Made by a program: the position numbers and the translations under genes. Shown here piece after piece: positions 1-12,300 of a DNA stretch of 64,000 nt. Source of the DNA: Rhea pennata (Eukaryota; Chordata; Aves; Rheiformes; Rheidae); contig NC_084671.1 of NCBI RefSeq assembly GCF_028389875.1, positions 315,001 through 379,000 on the forward strand, written 5' to 3'. A model generated the notes under the pieces. That model had not been told where the DNA came from, searched no databases, and saw only the letters and a program-made list of their open reading frames with translations. The first letter of the stretch is position 1. Every line of letters starts with the position of its first letter.

Positions 1-221
1 GCGGGCCGCGGCGGCGGGCCGCCCGAGTCCGTGCTGGACTGCCGCGAGTGCGCGCCCGAGTCGGGCTCCCTGAAGAAGGACTCGGGCAGGATCTTTTTCC
101 TCCAGGAGCTGGGCTTGGGGTTCATGACGGCGTTGAAGAGCGCCTCCAGCTCCGTGTCCAGGTCCTGCGTGACATGGATCACCTGCTGCCCCGGCGGCGG
201 GGGCGCGGGCGCGGGGTTCAT
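1..221 (-). CDS. WWTR1: WWTR1 (TAZ) first coding exon, cut by the window edge
   Basis: WWTR1/TAZ is a transcriptional coactivator of the Hippo pathway that enters the nucleus and binds TEAD factors. Read on the minus strand from the ATG at 221-219, the exon gives 73 codons plus two bases and runs off the window at base 1. The start reads MNPAPAPPPPGQQVIHVTQD. The TEAD-binding region follows at residues 21-53, with LEALFNAVMNP and WRKKILPESFFKEP, the signature shared by YAP and TAZ. Residues 58-62 form the LATS-type site HSRQS, equivalent to Ser66 of human TAZ. The 14-3-3 site, WW domain, coiled coil and PDZ-binding tail lie outside the window. The ATG has A at -3 and matches the known human N-terminus, so the start is firm. 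Compared with human, a few prolines are missing after MNPA. The first intron should lie at lower coordinates, beyond the window. Confidence 0.96.
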   Translation of the reverse strand, partial: MNPAPAPPPPGQQVIHVTQDLDTELEALFNAVMNPKPSSWRKKILPESFFREPDSGAHSRQSSTDSGGPPPRP

Positions 222-1470
222 CTTCCCCCCTCAGCCGCGGCGGCGGGCGCGGGCAGTGCGGGGCCGCCGCCGAGGACGCGCTGTCGGTGCCGGGCGGGGG
301 GCGCCCGGGAGCAGCGCCGCTCTGCCGGAGCGGGCGGCGCGGGCTGTGCCTCTGCGCCCGCCGGCAGTGCCGTGTCCCGGGGAGAGGCGGGCGGGTCAGC
401 CCCGGGCCGGGTCGGGCCGCGGCGGCGGCCGGCGGCGGCGCGAGGGCTGGGCCGCGCCGGTCGCCCCCGCCCCGTCCCGCCCCGTCTGCAGTTATGCAAC
501 TGCCGCGGAAACTTGGGAGCCTCGCTGCGGCCGGGGGCTGTGCGGGCCGCGGGGGCGCCGCACACCGGGGAGGTTCCCTCACAGGGCCTGTCCCTGCTCA
601 CAGCAGGACGGGGGTGTCCCCTCACAGCGCGGAGTGGGGGGGCTGTCCCTCCTCACAGCAGGACGGGGGTGTCCCCTCACAGCGCGGGGTGGGTGTGGGG
701 GCTGTCCCTCCTCACAGCAGGACGGGGGTGTCCCCTCACAGCGCGGGGTGGGGGGGGGCTGTCCCTCCTCACAGCACGACGGGGGTGTCCCCTCACAGCG
801 CGGGGTGGGTGTGGGGGCTGTCCCTCCTCACAGCAGGACAGGGGTGTCCCCTCACAGCGCGGGGTGGGGGGGGGCTGTCCCTCCTCACAGCAGGACGGGG
901 GTGTCCCCTCACAGCGCGGGGTGGGGGGGGCTGTCCCTCCTCACAGCAGGACGGGGGTGTCCCCTCACAGCGCGGGGTGGGGGGGGGCTGTCCCTCCTCA
1001 CAGCAGGACAGGGGTGTCTCCTCACAGCGCGGGTTGGGGTGGGGGGGCTGTCTCTCCTCACAGCAGGACGGGGGTGTCCCCTCACAGCGCGGGGTGGGTG
1101 TGGGGGCTGTCCCTCCTCACAGCACGACGGGGGTGTCCCCTCACAGCGCGGGTTGGGGGGGGGCTGTCCCTCCTCACAGCGCGGGTTGGGGGGGGCCTGT
1201 CCCTCCTCACAGCAGGGCGGGGGTGTCCCCTCACAGCGCGGGTTGGGGGGGGGCCTGTCTCTCCTCACAGCACGACGGGGGTGTCCCCTCACAGCCCTCC
1301 GCGGCCCGGGACTCGCTCTTCCAAGGGGCCGCTGCGCCGGGCGCGGAGCGACAGAGGCGCCACCGCTTCGGGGCCTCGGCCCCTTCCTTCGGGGTAGCCC
1401 CGCCCCTGCGGTCGCGGTGCTGCGCGCTAACCCGAGGCCTTTTCTCTCCTGGCACCGCTGAAAGAATTTC
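222..1470 (-). promoter_or_regulatory. CpG island and 5' flank of WWTR1
   Basis: CpG-dense, very GC-rich DNA upstream of the WWTR1 start codon, which reads leftwards. It ends abruptly near 1470, where the sequence turns AT-rich. The block probably holds the transcription start and 5' UTR, but no TATA box or clear initiator is visible, so the exact start is unknown. Most of it from 574 to 1295 is a minisatellite. The long open frames crossing it on both strands come from base composition and from a repeat unit lacking stops; they are not genes. Confidence 0.7.
574..1295. repeat. G/C-rich minisatellite of about 57-bp units
   Basis: There are about twelve full units plus half units. Each unit has two related halves: CTGTCCCTCCTCACAGCAGG, then a run of the form ACGGGGGTGTCCCCTCACAG followed by CGCGGGGTGGGGGG. 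Both halves share the core TCCCYCACAGC-like sequence, so the unit itself arose by an internal duplication. Variant units are interspersed: CAGGACGG, CACGACGG and CAGGACAGG forms, and GGGTGTGGGGG versus all-G spacers. A lone half unit sits near 1170-1195. Interspersed variants suggest unequal exchange or gene conversion. Eleven units carry the decamer GGGGTGTCCC, which fits GGGRNNYYCC. The plus strand is G-rich and could form G-quadruplexes. Confidence 0.93.
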
Positions 1471-4400
1471 TGTCCGCATAATTAGCTTTGTTTTTAAACC
1501 ATTATTCAGGAAGCTCAGAGATGTCATTAATCTTTGGAAGCCAAATGATGCTCACTTAGGTTCACTGGTCACAGCAGTTTCATGGCATAATTTAGTGACC
1601 CTGTGGCTATGAGAGCCTCACAGTGGGGGAAAGGAAGGAAACATGTATCCTGACATGGACTACGTCTTTCTTGTAAGTGTCTGCGAAAAGGCTCAGCCCG
1701 TTGTTGACTGTTATGAATTTAGTGCAGAGTTTTATCATGAATCTCTACAACTTGCTCCCCACAGGTGGTATTTCATACATGGCCCTGACACTCTTTAGAT
1801 CTATCCTGCCGTCCTGTTGGCAGTCACGTGCCCTCCCTTTAACCTACATCAGAAACTGTAGCCATCATCAGAATGCATTCCTGCGGCTTTCTATAAATTA
1901 AACTTAATTCATGAGAATCCAGCTCATTTTGAATCTTCATATTCCCTTGGAAGATTGGGGGGAGGCACTTGGAGTGGCTTACAAATGGTGCTGATGTGAC
2001 CCCAAATTTGCTGAAAATATCTAGCTCAGTCTGTGAGAAATAATACCGTTTATTTCCCAACTTGGAGGTTGTTTTTTACTGTAGGAATCATACAGTGTCT
2101 TTATGACTGTGTACAAAGAGATATTACATATTCACTATACAAACATCTTTATTTTAGTAATATGTTTCTTCATTTTATTTCTGCAGTTCAGACACTGCAG
2201 GCTATGCTGATTGATCACAATACAACCTCTTCACTAATCAGAAACTATGTTAGAAAAGTCTCAGGTAAGCTTTTTTTTCTCTCATCTCTTATTTATTGCC
2301 TTAAGAAGTAGCATGACCTATTCTGAACTTCATTTGGCTTCTGCAACTTGAAACTAGGACTTGTCTGCTGAACAGTCCTTATCCCATGGTTAGTGTTACC
2401 TTTCAGGTTAGCACTGTAGCTTCTGAGACTCACAGGTTAAATCGGTACATGAATTCTGCGTTAAACTCAGATCTAGGGAACAAGAGTTGCTCTTGCTTGT
2501 GCATTTCCTGGTTTCCTTGCTTCAGCAGCAAGTATGCTGTCATTTATTTATTTTTCCTTACATTTCCTCATTTCCTGTTCATGTTTCCACTGGCTAGGCA
2601 GATCTCCACTCCCCCCCCCCACACACATCTGCTATATTTCTGATCAGGAAACACAGTACTCCTGAGACTTGCTTACACTTCAGTTCCCTGAGAATATTCC
2701 CTGCTATCTTTTGTATCATTCTTCTACTGCTTCCTTGCTGGGTCACTTGCTAGCATTTTTACCAGCTCAGTCTGTGCTAATTACAGCACCTGCTGCAGGG
2801 TTATGCAGATATTACATATATTTTTTTCTGCAATTTCTTTGTTTAAAATCGTTGCATGTTAGATGATTTGGTGTGCGTATGTGCGTGGTTATTGTGCAGA
2901 TAATGATCTGAACATGAGTGCTTTTTCATATAGCCTTTACAAAGGCTTTTTTGCTTCCTCCAGGCCTCTGTACCCTTCAGTAAAGACACACCCATCTACC
3001 TCTTACATTCCTTTCCAGACGACATGCCAATTAAAGGCAAAGCTCTGTTAATCTCATTCATGTTGACATGTCAGCTAAATTAATTAAATGACTTCCATAA
3101 GACAGTATTGCATTTCATGAGTAAGTATATACCCACCTGTTTTAAACTTAAGCAGTATTTGTTATAGCTATAACCATATTCTTCAGCAACATACTAGGAT
3201 TTCAGCTCCACTTTTTACAACACAATAAAACTACCTTTTATTTTACCACTTGATGTGGCCTAAAGCAACTTCATCTGCTAATCTGAAAGTGATTAAAAAT
3301 ATGAGAATAAATTCTCACAGTACTATTGCTATTATTCCTCTTTTAGAAACAAGTAACTTCCTTCCTGAGGTGTAGAAAGATGACATGACCACCAGCTTTT
3401 ATAGACAGTGATTCAATACATTTAGGTCAAAAGAAGAAAATGGCACTTCAGTGCATATTGGATTAAGTGATTAAGGAATATAACCACAAATAAGACATAC
3501 ACAGAATGCCTCCTTGTCATTATATTTTTCTTCTAATTATAGGATCATACATTGTAAAAAATACAACAATAATATGAATGCGTCTCATTTTTATGTACAT
3601 TCCAACTGTTTTTGAATAGTATGGAAATTCTGTTCTTCAGCTGAAAGGTCTGTAAAAGTGCAGCTCTTCAAGTGTACCCTCTTAGTACATCTTCTAGCAG
3701 CAAATTCAAGAGCAGCATCTCTACTTCAATGGAAAGCCAAGCAGTCAGAGCACTTTCAAATCAAGCACTTTCAAACATATCCTTAGATAATGAGCATGTA
3801 ATATTTTAAAGAAGCAATAACATACATTGTCATTTTTATTCTAGATCCATTCCTGCTTTGTATGAAAGCCTTGCATTTTTCTGAGAAAGCCCATATAGGT
3901 GAAGAGGCGTATGTGATGTCTTAAGAGAAAACATTCAAGATTCCCTTGAAAAATCTCCTTCCTGGGTAACTGGTTCGCAATTATACAGTGCAGACAAAGA
4001 AGAACGTGCATGCTTCCTCCCTTTTGTTGGCATGCAGTATATAAAGAAACTTTAAGTAGTCGTTAACTGTATCTACCTGCTTTTATATACTTCAGTGAAA
4101 AACAGCCATAAATAAAAATCTTGTATTTCTGCAAAATAAGTAATAGAGAACAAAGAATAAAATGGAACAGTAAACACATAACATGAAGTTTCACTATATA
4201 AATGTATATGTACGCATATTCACACTTTAAAATCCATGATATAGTTTGTCATGCAAATCAGTATTTCTTATTTGCATTTGCAACAATGTTAGATGTTTTT
4301 TGCATATTGTGCTCCCGCTATTAGTTCTATAATTAATTTTCAAGGATATTATTTCTAGAAAGATATACCACAGTAAACATACAATCGGAATGTTAAGTAT

Positions 4401-5262
4401 TGATCCATTTGTTAAAAAAAAGGTATCTTTGTGTGTTTTACAGCTATTGGTTTCTCAGGTAGCTGAAAAATTTTAGACTTTGGCTGGTGCTTCAGAATGC
4501 ATGCAAAGCATATCCCTTGTAGCCAACTCTGATGTGGGTTATTTAATACAAAGACCTGGTGTATATTACAAACTTTCACCAGAATAGCTATGTCAGCATA
4601 TATTTCCCATCCAACGTCTCCAAGCCAACAAAACCTCTAGTATGGACACAGTCTGCTAGCAAAAAAGGGCTCCTGTCAGCTTAGTTTATGTTATTTTATA
4701 AGTTGATGTAATTTTGCTGGCAGGAAACCTATGTGAACATCTATAATAGATGACTGCTCAGACATTCACTTCAGAAACAGCTGTGCTAACCAAAAAATCA
4801 TTGCAATGTTTCTCTCTAAGAAGTTATTCCCCTTACAGCACAGCCAGCAGAATGGGTTGTATGACTGCTCATATGCTGCTCATCCACATCAATACAAAGT
4901 CATTCAGATTATACTTAAATAGCCTGCAACAGCGATCTGGGCTGACCTGTCAGATATTACCACACTGCAGATGCTTGTTTCAACTCCTATGAGATTGTCA
5001 CTGCTTCTCCCTCTCTCTCCCTCGCCACCAAGATGGCAGTAGAACAAAACATGTAGCCACACCATGTTCAGTTTGGCTCAGGTAGTGTAAACTACTGTTG
5101 AAAATGAGTTTTGGTAATGCAGCTGACTTGACACATAAATGAATTAGGAAATAAATTCACATTTGTGGTAACATCTAGAGGATAGACAAACAGCTAGTCT
5201 TTAGGACTTACAGTTACTCAGGACAGATCTGGAACGTGAATTTTGGCCGAACCCTGTGATAA

Positions 5263-5320
5263 AAATAAATCTTTAAACAGCCACATAAAATAAATTTTTA
5301 AACAGCCACACAAAATAAAC
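5263..5320. repeat. Short tandem duplication, about 25-bp unit, two copies
   Basis: The unit TTTAAACAGCCACAYAAAAT, with its flanking AAATAAAT, appears twice head to tail with only two or three differences, followed by a partial third start. It is a local slippage or duplication event in non-coding DNA. Confidence 0.8.
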
Positions 5321-8236
5321 TAGAACCTGGTCTATTCTGGTATTTGAAAATAGAAGTTTGGATTTGCAAAAAGAAAAAAGAAAAAGCTTAACTCAGTATG
5401 ATTTTATTGAAAAGAGTGGTTTTGGAATAGTTATGTCCATTTGACTCCCTGTGTGAACACTCCTGACTAAATACCAGAATAATTACTGTGCTCACAAGAC
5501 TAAAATATATAGGAGTAGGTAAAGAAGAAAAATATTCTATAAGAGCTCTACAGACTTTAGCAACAGAGTAGCATAGAACAGCACTGACAGTTAAACCAGC
5601 ATGAAAATTATTTTTGCTAGCATAACTAATTTCATTTATAGAAAGATACAATACTACTACTTTACTTTTTGTTAATATAAGCTGCCATGTACATGGAGGG
5701 GATTTTATGATGTAGTTTTGGCAAGGGAACAAAGCTAATAGTTGACACACAACAGATTTGATACTTAGGGGAGGGTCTTCCAGTTTGAGTTTCTTGTGTC
5801 CAGTAAAGAGGTGATACAATTTGCTCAGGCTCAGCAGGAGAATTGGAATCAGAGCCCAATTATTCTAGCATCCTGCTACTGCTGTTAGCATAAAACTTAC
5901 CAGTTATGTAGAGAGGGGCTTATTAAGCAATTAAAAAAAAAAAGTTATATACTTCCTAACACATCTTGAACACATGTTATTGATTGTAGTTGTTTAGCAC
6001 TGTATATTTCTCTTTTTACCCTCTCTCTACCAAAGATAAAGGCTATATGACTGATTAATCCCTGGTTCCACATATATTTGAGTTGCAGAATCCCCTATTT
6101 CCCCTAGAAATTAGAAGCAACATGCACACTCATTGTTCAGAATAAGTTTTCTTTTTATCTGGAAAGTCATCCTTGATAGTAACTTGTGAACTTCAGTGGG
6201 AGAAAGAGCAGGAGTGAGAGGGAAATTGTTTTTCTAGGAAGTATTAAGGATAAATATTCAATACACAGGTGACAGCAATACCCATCTTTGGTTAGCGGTA
6301 CTTGAAAAAGCTCTGGTGTGGGCTGTGGGAGTATGCTGACCAGTGAGAACTTTTATTCTTTAGCTGGTCAGAACTAGGCAAACATTTCCATCCATTAGCT
6401 TGAGATCATGAAATGGAGATATCTCCTAGTGTCAAAATAGCAGAGGTTCTTCTAATGTAGTTACCTGGAAAGAGCAGGAGACACGGTGTTGCTTTCCTCC
6501 TTGTTTTGGTTTTACGTTTTTTCATAAGGAAGATCTGAAATCTTGAAATTGGTATGATACAGTATTCAGATGTTACAAGATACGATTATATAACTTACTC
6601 AAAAAGGACCAAGAAGAAAACAGTTTACAGTAAAAATAATATAAAGGTACTCAGAAGGTGAACTTCCTGCGTAGGATATTTGTTGACTGATTTATAAAAG
6701 GCATACATGTTTTGCTTTCTTGGGACTTCTTGATAAAGTCTACTATGAGGCTGTATGTTAGGCTTTTGTAATAAATATTTTTAGATACAGCACATCGCTT
6801 AGATCAACCACAATTAAGAAATTCTCTCAGTATCAGGATCCTGCGAAGAGGCAAAGATCACTGAAGAAATTCTTTGTTAAAAAGCACCCCTGCCTCTAAT
6901 ATTTACAAAACCAAGACAAAAAGGCCAAGTCTCATCTTTAGAGAAATTTTGTAACCTGAGATCTTTTTCATATAAGCTTTGTTGGGACTTAGCTCACAGT
7001 TCTTGAATTATTGATTTTATTCCTTTAGATCTATATGGGACAATGGGACAGTTCCAGCGACACTCATCTCTCAAACTGCTTGCAGCTGTCTGCTGCTTGG
7101 ATGTTACTGTCCAAGAGAGCACAGCTGGCAGAAGGCAACATCTGAGAGCTTTATGCAAAGTTAATCAACTTAATTAGACTAGCTTCATCAACAGCGCAGG
7201 CTGAGATAGCTGCCCTGTTACTGAAGTGCCTAAGATGTGCTCACTTTCCACTCCAGCAAAGGCTGTAACAGCCTATCAGCAACATCCAGAATTGCAGTCC
7301 CCAGCAAGAACCAAAAAAGACCTGTCAACCTTGTATATGCTTAGATCTAGAAATAAGATACATTTGCATGTAGAAAAGCATAAACAATTACGATTTTTAA
7401 AGGCCAGCCATGTCAAATTATTAGCCAGTTCCTGAAATTCATAAAATCCTTATAATGAGTTTTGTCTCAGTTACAGTGTAGGTAACTGCTGAGGTATTTT
7501 TGTAAAATTTACTTGAAACACTTAGTCAAGATTTCTGCTGAAGACAGACCTAACAGGACAGAAGTCCTTCTGTTATCCTGTGGTACACCTATGACCACAG
7601 ATTGGTGGCGAAATGTATAGTTGTGTGTAAGCGCAGAAGTTTCCTAACTTCTACAGTTCTGCTTTTTATAGCATCTGCTTGGAGCACAAATAATAATTTG
7701 AACATTCACACTCAAACACTGTAGAGTAAGATACATATTCCATAAAGGGAGATTCTGTTATATTCTCTTTAATAAACTTTGAGAGCAGCAGATAGGGAAA
7801 GGAATAGAGTAAGATTAATGGAAGATTATTACCTATTTAGTAGTGGAAAAAGATGTATTTAGTGTGTTTTGCAGCATATTTGGTCACTATGGCTCATCTC
7901 TCAGCCTGAATATTATTTACAATTTGAGGAAAATTGGATGCAATTATTAAGAGCAGATACCTCCAACAAGCTTAATTAATTCAGTAAACGAAATGAAGGA
8001 TTGCCTGACCTTCTGTATCTACAGTAACTTGTGGAATTCATAAAGTTGATGATCACAGTAATTTTAAAATAAATTGTTGTTATATGATCACAGTAAAAAC
8101 TGCTTTTTTCACATAACAGCAGTCTGCCCACTATTCCATCTTTAAATATTACCAGTACTTCTTCTGAAAAAATACTTAAAATAACTTTAAACCCAGAACA
8201 GTAAAACAGGCATCTTTAATGCAAATAATCTGATAG

Positions 8237-8270
8237 GTGAGTGAAATTTCCGATTTCAAATTTCACTCAC
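8237..8270. repeat. Perfect 13-bp inverted repeat with 8-base loop
   Basis: GTGAGTGAAATTT at 8237-8249 pairs exactly with AAATTTCACTCAC at 8258-8270 around the loop CCGATTTC. The flanks do not extend the pairing. No coding region or terminator context is near it. It could be a remnant of a small hairpin element or a chance palindrome. Confidence 0.85.
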
Positions 8271-8340
8271 ACAAGATACAACTGCAGTCCTCAACCTGCC
8301 ACAATCTATATTTATCTTGAGAATAGAATCAGCAAGAGTA

Positions 8341-8368
8341 TATATATATAAAAAAAAAAAAAAAAAAA
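8341..8368. repeat. Simple repeat: (TA)n followed by an A-run
   Basis: A short TATATATA stretch runs directly into about 18 adenines. This is a low-complexity tract with no gene attached. Confidence 0.85.
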
Positions 8369-8689
8369 GTGCTGTAATACCCCAGACCCTGACCATGCAG
8401 CCAAGCACAGACAGGAAACTTCCTTGCCTTTATTTAGCTAAGTAAGGAACAGTACAGTTTTACTCATGGAGTTTTGCCAAGTTATTCCTAATACTGGATT
8501 TCCGTTCCTAACACTACCTATTGTTAACATTACAAAGTCACGGTATAGGAAACAGGCATTCTTTCACAAACTGGAACTGAAAGAAAATCCGCATTTGTAC
8601 CTTTGAGTCTATATATGGACACATTTCATGTAGTGTTAAAATAGATCTAATACATTTTAACATTATATTAAAAAGATTTTTGTCTTAAC

Positions 8690-8713
8690 TTTTTTTTTTT
8701 TTTTTTTTTTTTT
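8690..8713. repeat. T24 homopolymer
   Basis: A run of 24 thymines about 45 bases before the 5'-truncated end of the plus-strand CR1 copy. CR1 has no poly(A) tail, so this run is not part of that element. It could be the tail of an unrecognised minus-strand retrocopy, but nothing else supports that. Confidence 0.85.
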
Positions 8714-8755
8714 AATAAGAATCATAGTATTTATTCAAGGCCTAATCCTAAAGTA

Positions 8756-9312
8756 CAGGTCAAGGGAGGTGATCCTGCCCCTCTACTCAGCCCTGGGGAG
8801 GCCCCATCTCGAGTACTATGTCCAGTTCTGGGCTCCCCAGTACGAGAGAGACATGGAGCTACTGGAGAGAGTCCAGCATAGGGCTGCGAAGATGGTCAGA
8901 GGGCTGGAGCACCTGCCCTGTGAGGAACGGCTGCGAGAGCTGGGCCTCTTCAGCCTGGGGAAGAGAAGACTGAGGGGGGATCTGATCAGTGTGTACAAGT
9001 ACCTGAAGGGAGGGTGTCAGGGGGACGGGGACAAACTCTTTTCAGTTGCCCCATGTGACAGGACAAGAGGCAGTGGGCAGAAATTGAAGCACAGGAAGCT
9101 TCGCCTGACCGTGAGGGGGAATTTCTTCCCTGTGAGAGTGATGGAGCACTGGCACAGGTTGCCCAGAGAGGTTGTGGAGTCTCCTTCTCTGGAGATCTTC
9201 AAGGCCCGCCTGGATGCAACCCTGTCTAACACACTCTAGGTGACCCTGCTGAGCAGGGAGGTTGGACTAGATGATCTCCAGAGGTCCCTTCCAACCTTAC
9301 TGATTCTATGAT
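8756..9312 (+). mobile_element. CR1 LINE, 5'-truncated 3' end, sense on plus strand
   Basis: This is the last part of CR1 ORF2 plus its 3' tail. Frame 8769-9239 stays open for 156 codons and reads through typical CR1 C-terminal motifs: [55 protein letters not shown] and [19 protein letters not shown]. The 3' tail GGTTGGACTAGATGATCTCC, then CCCTTCCAACCTTACTGATT, ends in the CR1 terminal octamer region near 9312. An uninterrupted frame and few differences from the general CR1 pattern suggest a moderately young copy. It is dead because the reverse transcriptase core is missing. Confidence 0.95.
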
Positions 9313-12300
9313 ACTGATTTATTTATATGCATGTAATTCTAAACTAATGCCATATCTGTTTAAACAAAAGTAGTTTCCCCCATATAATTCACAGGACATC
9401 TGATTAATTAGCCAGTTAAAAGGTGGAATATTCAGTCTAGTACATTAAAAGCATGCAAGAAAGGAAGGTACTAGCAAAGGTACACCACCACCACCACCAA
9501 GCTTATAGGAAAGTCTGAGTATACTTTTGAAATAGGGAATTAATCAAACTTGGATAAAAAAATTTATACATTATATTTTATAATATGGACAGTGACCATG
9601 GCTCATTGAAATTGATTTAAAAAAAACAGGAAGAAAAGCATTACTGCATTGGTTTACTTAATGATTTAAGGAATTACGTATTTTAACAACAGCAAACCAA
9701 TGACAGCCTCCTCTGTTGCAAGAATCAGATTATGTCATATTATGTGCTAGATGGATTAGCAAATTAATTGGCAGATTCAAGAAAAAACAGAAGCAACCAA
9801 TGTGTTTTACAATGGTTTGAAATACTACAAGCTTTAGCATTTTCAAATTAATACTGATCATGAATTTGGAAAATATAAGGGGAAATACACTCCTAACTTG
9901 GTCTGAGACTACGAATAATTTTTAGTGGAACCCAAGCACTGAAAATAATTGCATAATGAAACTTGTACTCTGTAGATCAAAAAAACACAAACTCTCTGCC
10001 CTCTGCTGTTTATACCAGTCAAAAATAAACAGATACACAAATCTGCATGGAATGCATATAGCTAAGGACCCAATCTAACTGCTTTTAACAAAATAATCTG
10101 TCCTATGCTTAGAATACTTGGGATACTTAGCTGTTCCATGCACTTGGACATTTGTCGCTGTATGAAGTTCTCCTGAACTTAGTGCACTATCCAAAAGGTG
10201 CCAGGGACCTATTCACAAGTTGCATACTTTGTTAAACCAAACATTTCCTGACATACACAGAAAGGGCAGTTCTTGATAATAAAATTAATTTTTGCAATGT
10301 AAACATAGAGAAGTCCCACACTGATGGTAACATATAAACATATTTTCCATACTTGATTGGTCTTTAAAGATGAAATAGTAATGCACTTCACTTCCTCACA
10401 GAATATTCAGAATTTAATTGATGTTTGTAAATTGCTTCAAGATCTTTAGATGAAGAGCTCCAAATACTATTATTTCATTACTGTAATTATTTCATTATAT
10501 GACTGCAATGGCTGTGTCATTATTTTCACGATAGTCTTTTACTAATTAATGCCCATCAGGGATGTAAATTTTAAGTTTGCAATTTGCCTGTGTGCTTTTA
10601 GAGGGATAATTCTGGGTTCAGAAGCATTTACTAACTTATAGATTAATACATAGCAGAAACATCATCAAATCATTATTACTTCAACAATGTTTTTACATTT
10701 TAAAACAATGCATTAGATCAGAAATGACATTAGCTAGACATCAACCGTATTTAAAAAAGGGGAGGGAATCCTCCCCACACAGTCTAGCTTGTACCTCAAT
10801 TTTGGCTCATCCTAATCACACTTAAGTACTTTATGACACAAGAGGACCTGTGGAAAGCAACACTACTGTATAAGTGCACATTATCACTGAATGCTCCCTT
10901 AATCAAAATGACATGGAAAATAAAGCTGAGAGAGGCACTGAGAGGTCATCTATTCCATATCATGGTCACAAAACTGAACTACTTTATCTATGGATATTGC
11001 ATATGTTAATCCAGTAGACCCTGTACTTTCCAAAAGTTATTAATAGGAATATATAAACATTTCTCTTTGTTCACTGAAATAGTGCAAACGTCAGAAGAGT
11101 AAATCTGATGAGTCACTTAAAAAGGAGAAGAAAGTAACTTCTTAAGAGGTAAGTTGAGAGTCACTTTTTTCTTTTATAAAATCAAGACTCTCTTATTTTT
11201 TTGCAAGTCTGCAAGAAGGGAAGCAAGTTCAGATTTAACTTTGCTTTTAGTGGCTAAATATTAGAGAAAATTTTAAAAAGTTTAAGGTGGGTTAAAAGTA
11301 ACATTACAACATAATTTTTAATAATTTATGAGTGTCATGTATTCTCCATTTCTTGTTCAGTGATTTTTATAAAGCAATAGCAAATTCATAAGGAAAGAAG
11401 CTATATCAAATTTAACTTTAGATGTCACCTTTAATTTTGTATAGAATTTACATTAAAGCTGAAAAATCCAGATCCATATGTGAATTCTTATTTTAATATT
11501 ATTTAAGGGGTTCTGAAGTGGAAGATGCTTTTTCAGACTCTTAAGCTTCAAATGCATGACAAAACTGCTTTTATAGAAATACGCTAATTACAACATTGGT
11601 AATTCAAAACTGTAGAGTTACATCAATAGCACTAAGTGTCATTTGGGACACTACATGCAGAGAAACAGCCAGCATTTGCCATGATGCCAGCTAACTCTGG
11701 AAGCTCATTTTCTTTTTTCAGGAAGTTGAAGAAATAGGTAAAAGTGTTCAGATTCACTGGGCAACAGGGAAATGAAATATGAAAATCTAGAACTTAACCC
11801 TAAAATCTTTCCTGTTGTTCTGAGTTCTGGACTATGGCTATACCAAAGAGACTGGTAAAGAAAAAACATTGGCTAGCCTATGTATAGGCTGTTCGTGTAT
11901 TTCACTTTAAAATATAAGCCAATTACAAAGAAAAACAAATCAGAAGCGTGAAGTGGTAACATTTGGTTATATTTAGAACTACCACATAAATGGAGAGAAA
12001 AAACAGATGACAAACATTTACTCATTCCTCTCCACCAAAACTATCAAAGATTTAACCCACACGATTCTTCTTCCCCATTTATTTTAGAAAACAGCAAAAC
12101 ATCAAAGTGGACCTGCATTGGGACTAAAGTTTCCTAAGAAAGCGCCACAACATGCAAAAATCCCTCTTAATTCCTCCCAAAAATAACAAATAAGTAGCAA
12201 CTTGTATCTTCTCACAAAGTATTCAAATACAGTAGGCAGTGACCAAACCTTCACTAATGCAAAGCCAGCTCAATCAAACTGCACAGATTCTTACATATAG

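Larger units (their letters stand above)
1471..8755. other. WWTR1-COMMD2 intergenic DNA, no gene seen
   Basis: AT-rich sequence with stops in all frames at short intervals. Open frames of 60-143 codons occur on both strands, for example minus 5388-5819, but none shows a recognisable domain, splice context or codon pattern. It holds the small tandem duplication at 5263, the inverted repeat at 8237, a (TA)n/A-run at 8341 and a T-run at 8690. An upstream noncoding WWTR1 exon could lie here, but I could not identify one. Confidence 0.7.

Noticed and set aside
31-1612. Open frames of 441-476 codons on the plus strand across the WWTR1 flank, and a 127-codon frame on the minus strand
   Set aside because: They run through a minisatellite whose unit lacks stops in several frames. 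The translations are repeats of the same 19-residue blocks, and the true coding sequence at 1-221 is on the other strand.
5388-5859. Minus-strand frames of 143 and 65 codons
   Set aside because: No homology, domain, splice context or coding bias that I can see; overlapping frames in AT-rich intergenic DNA.
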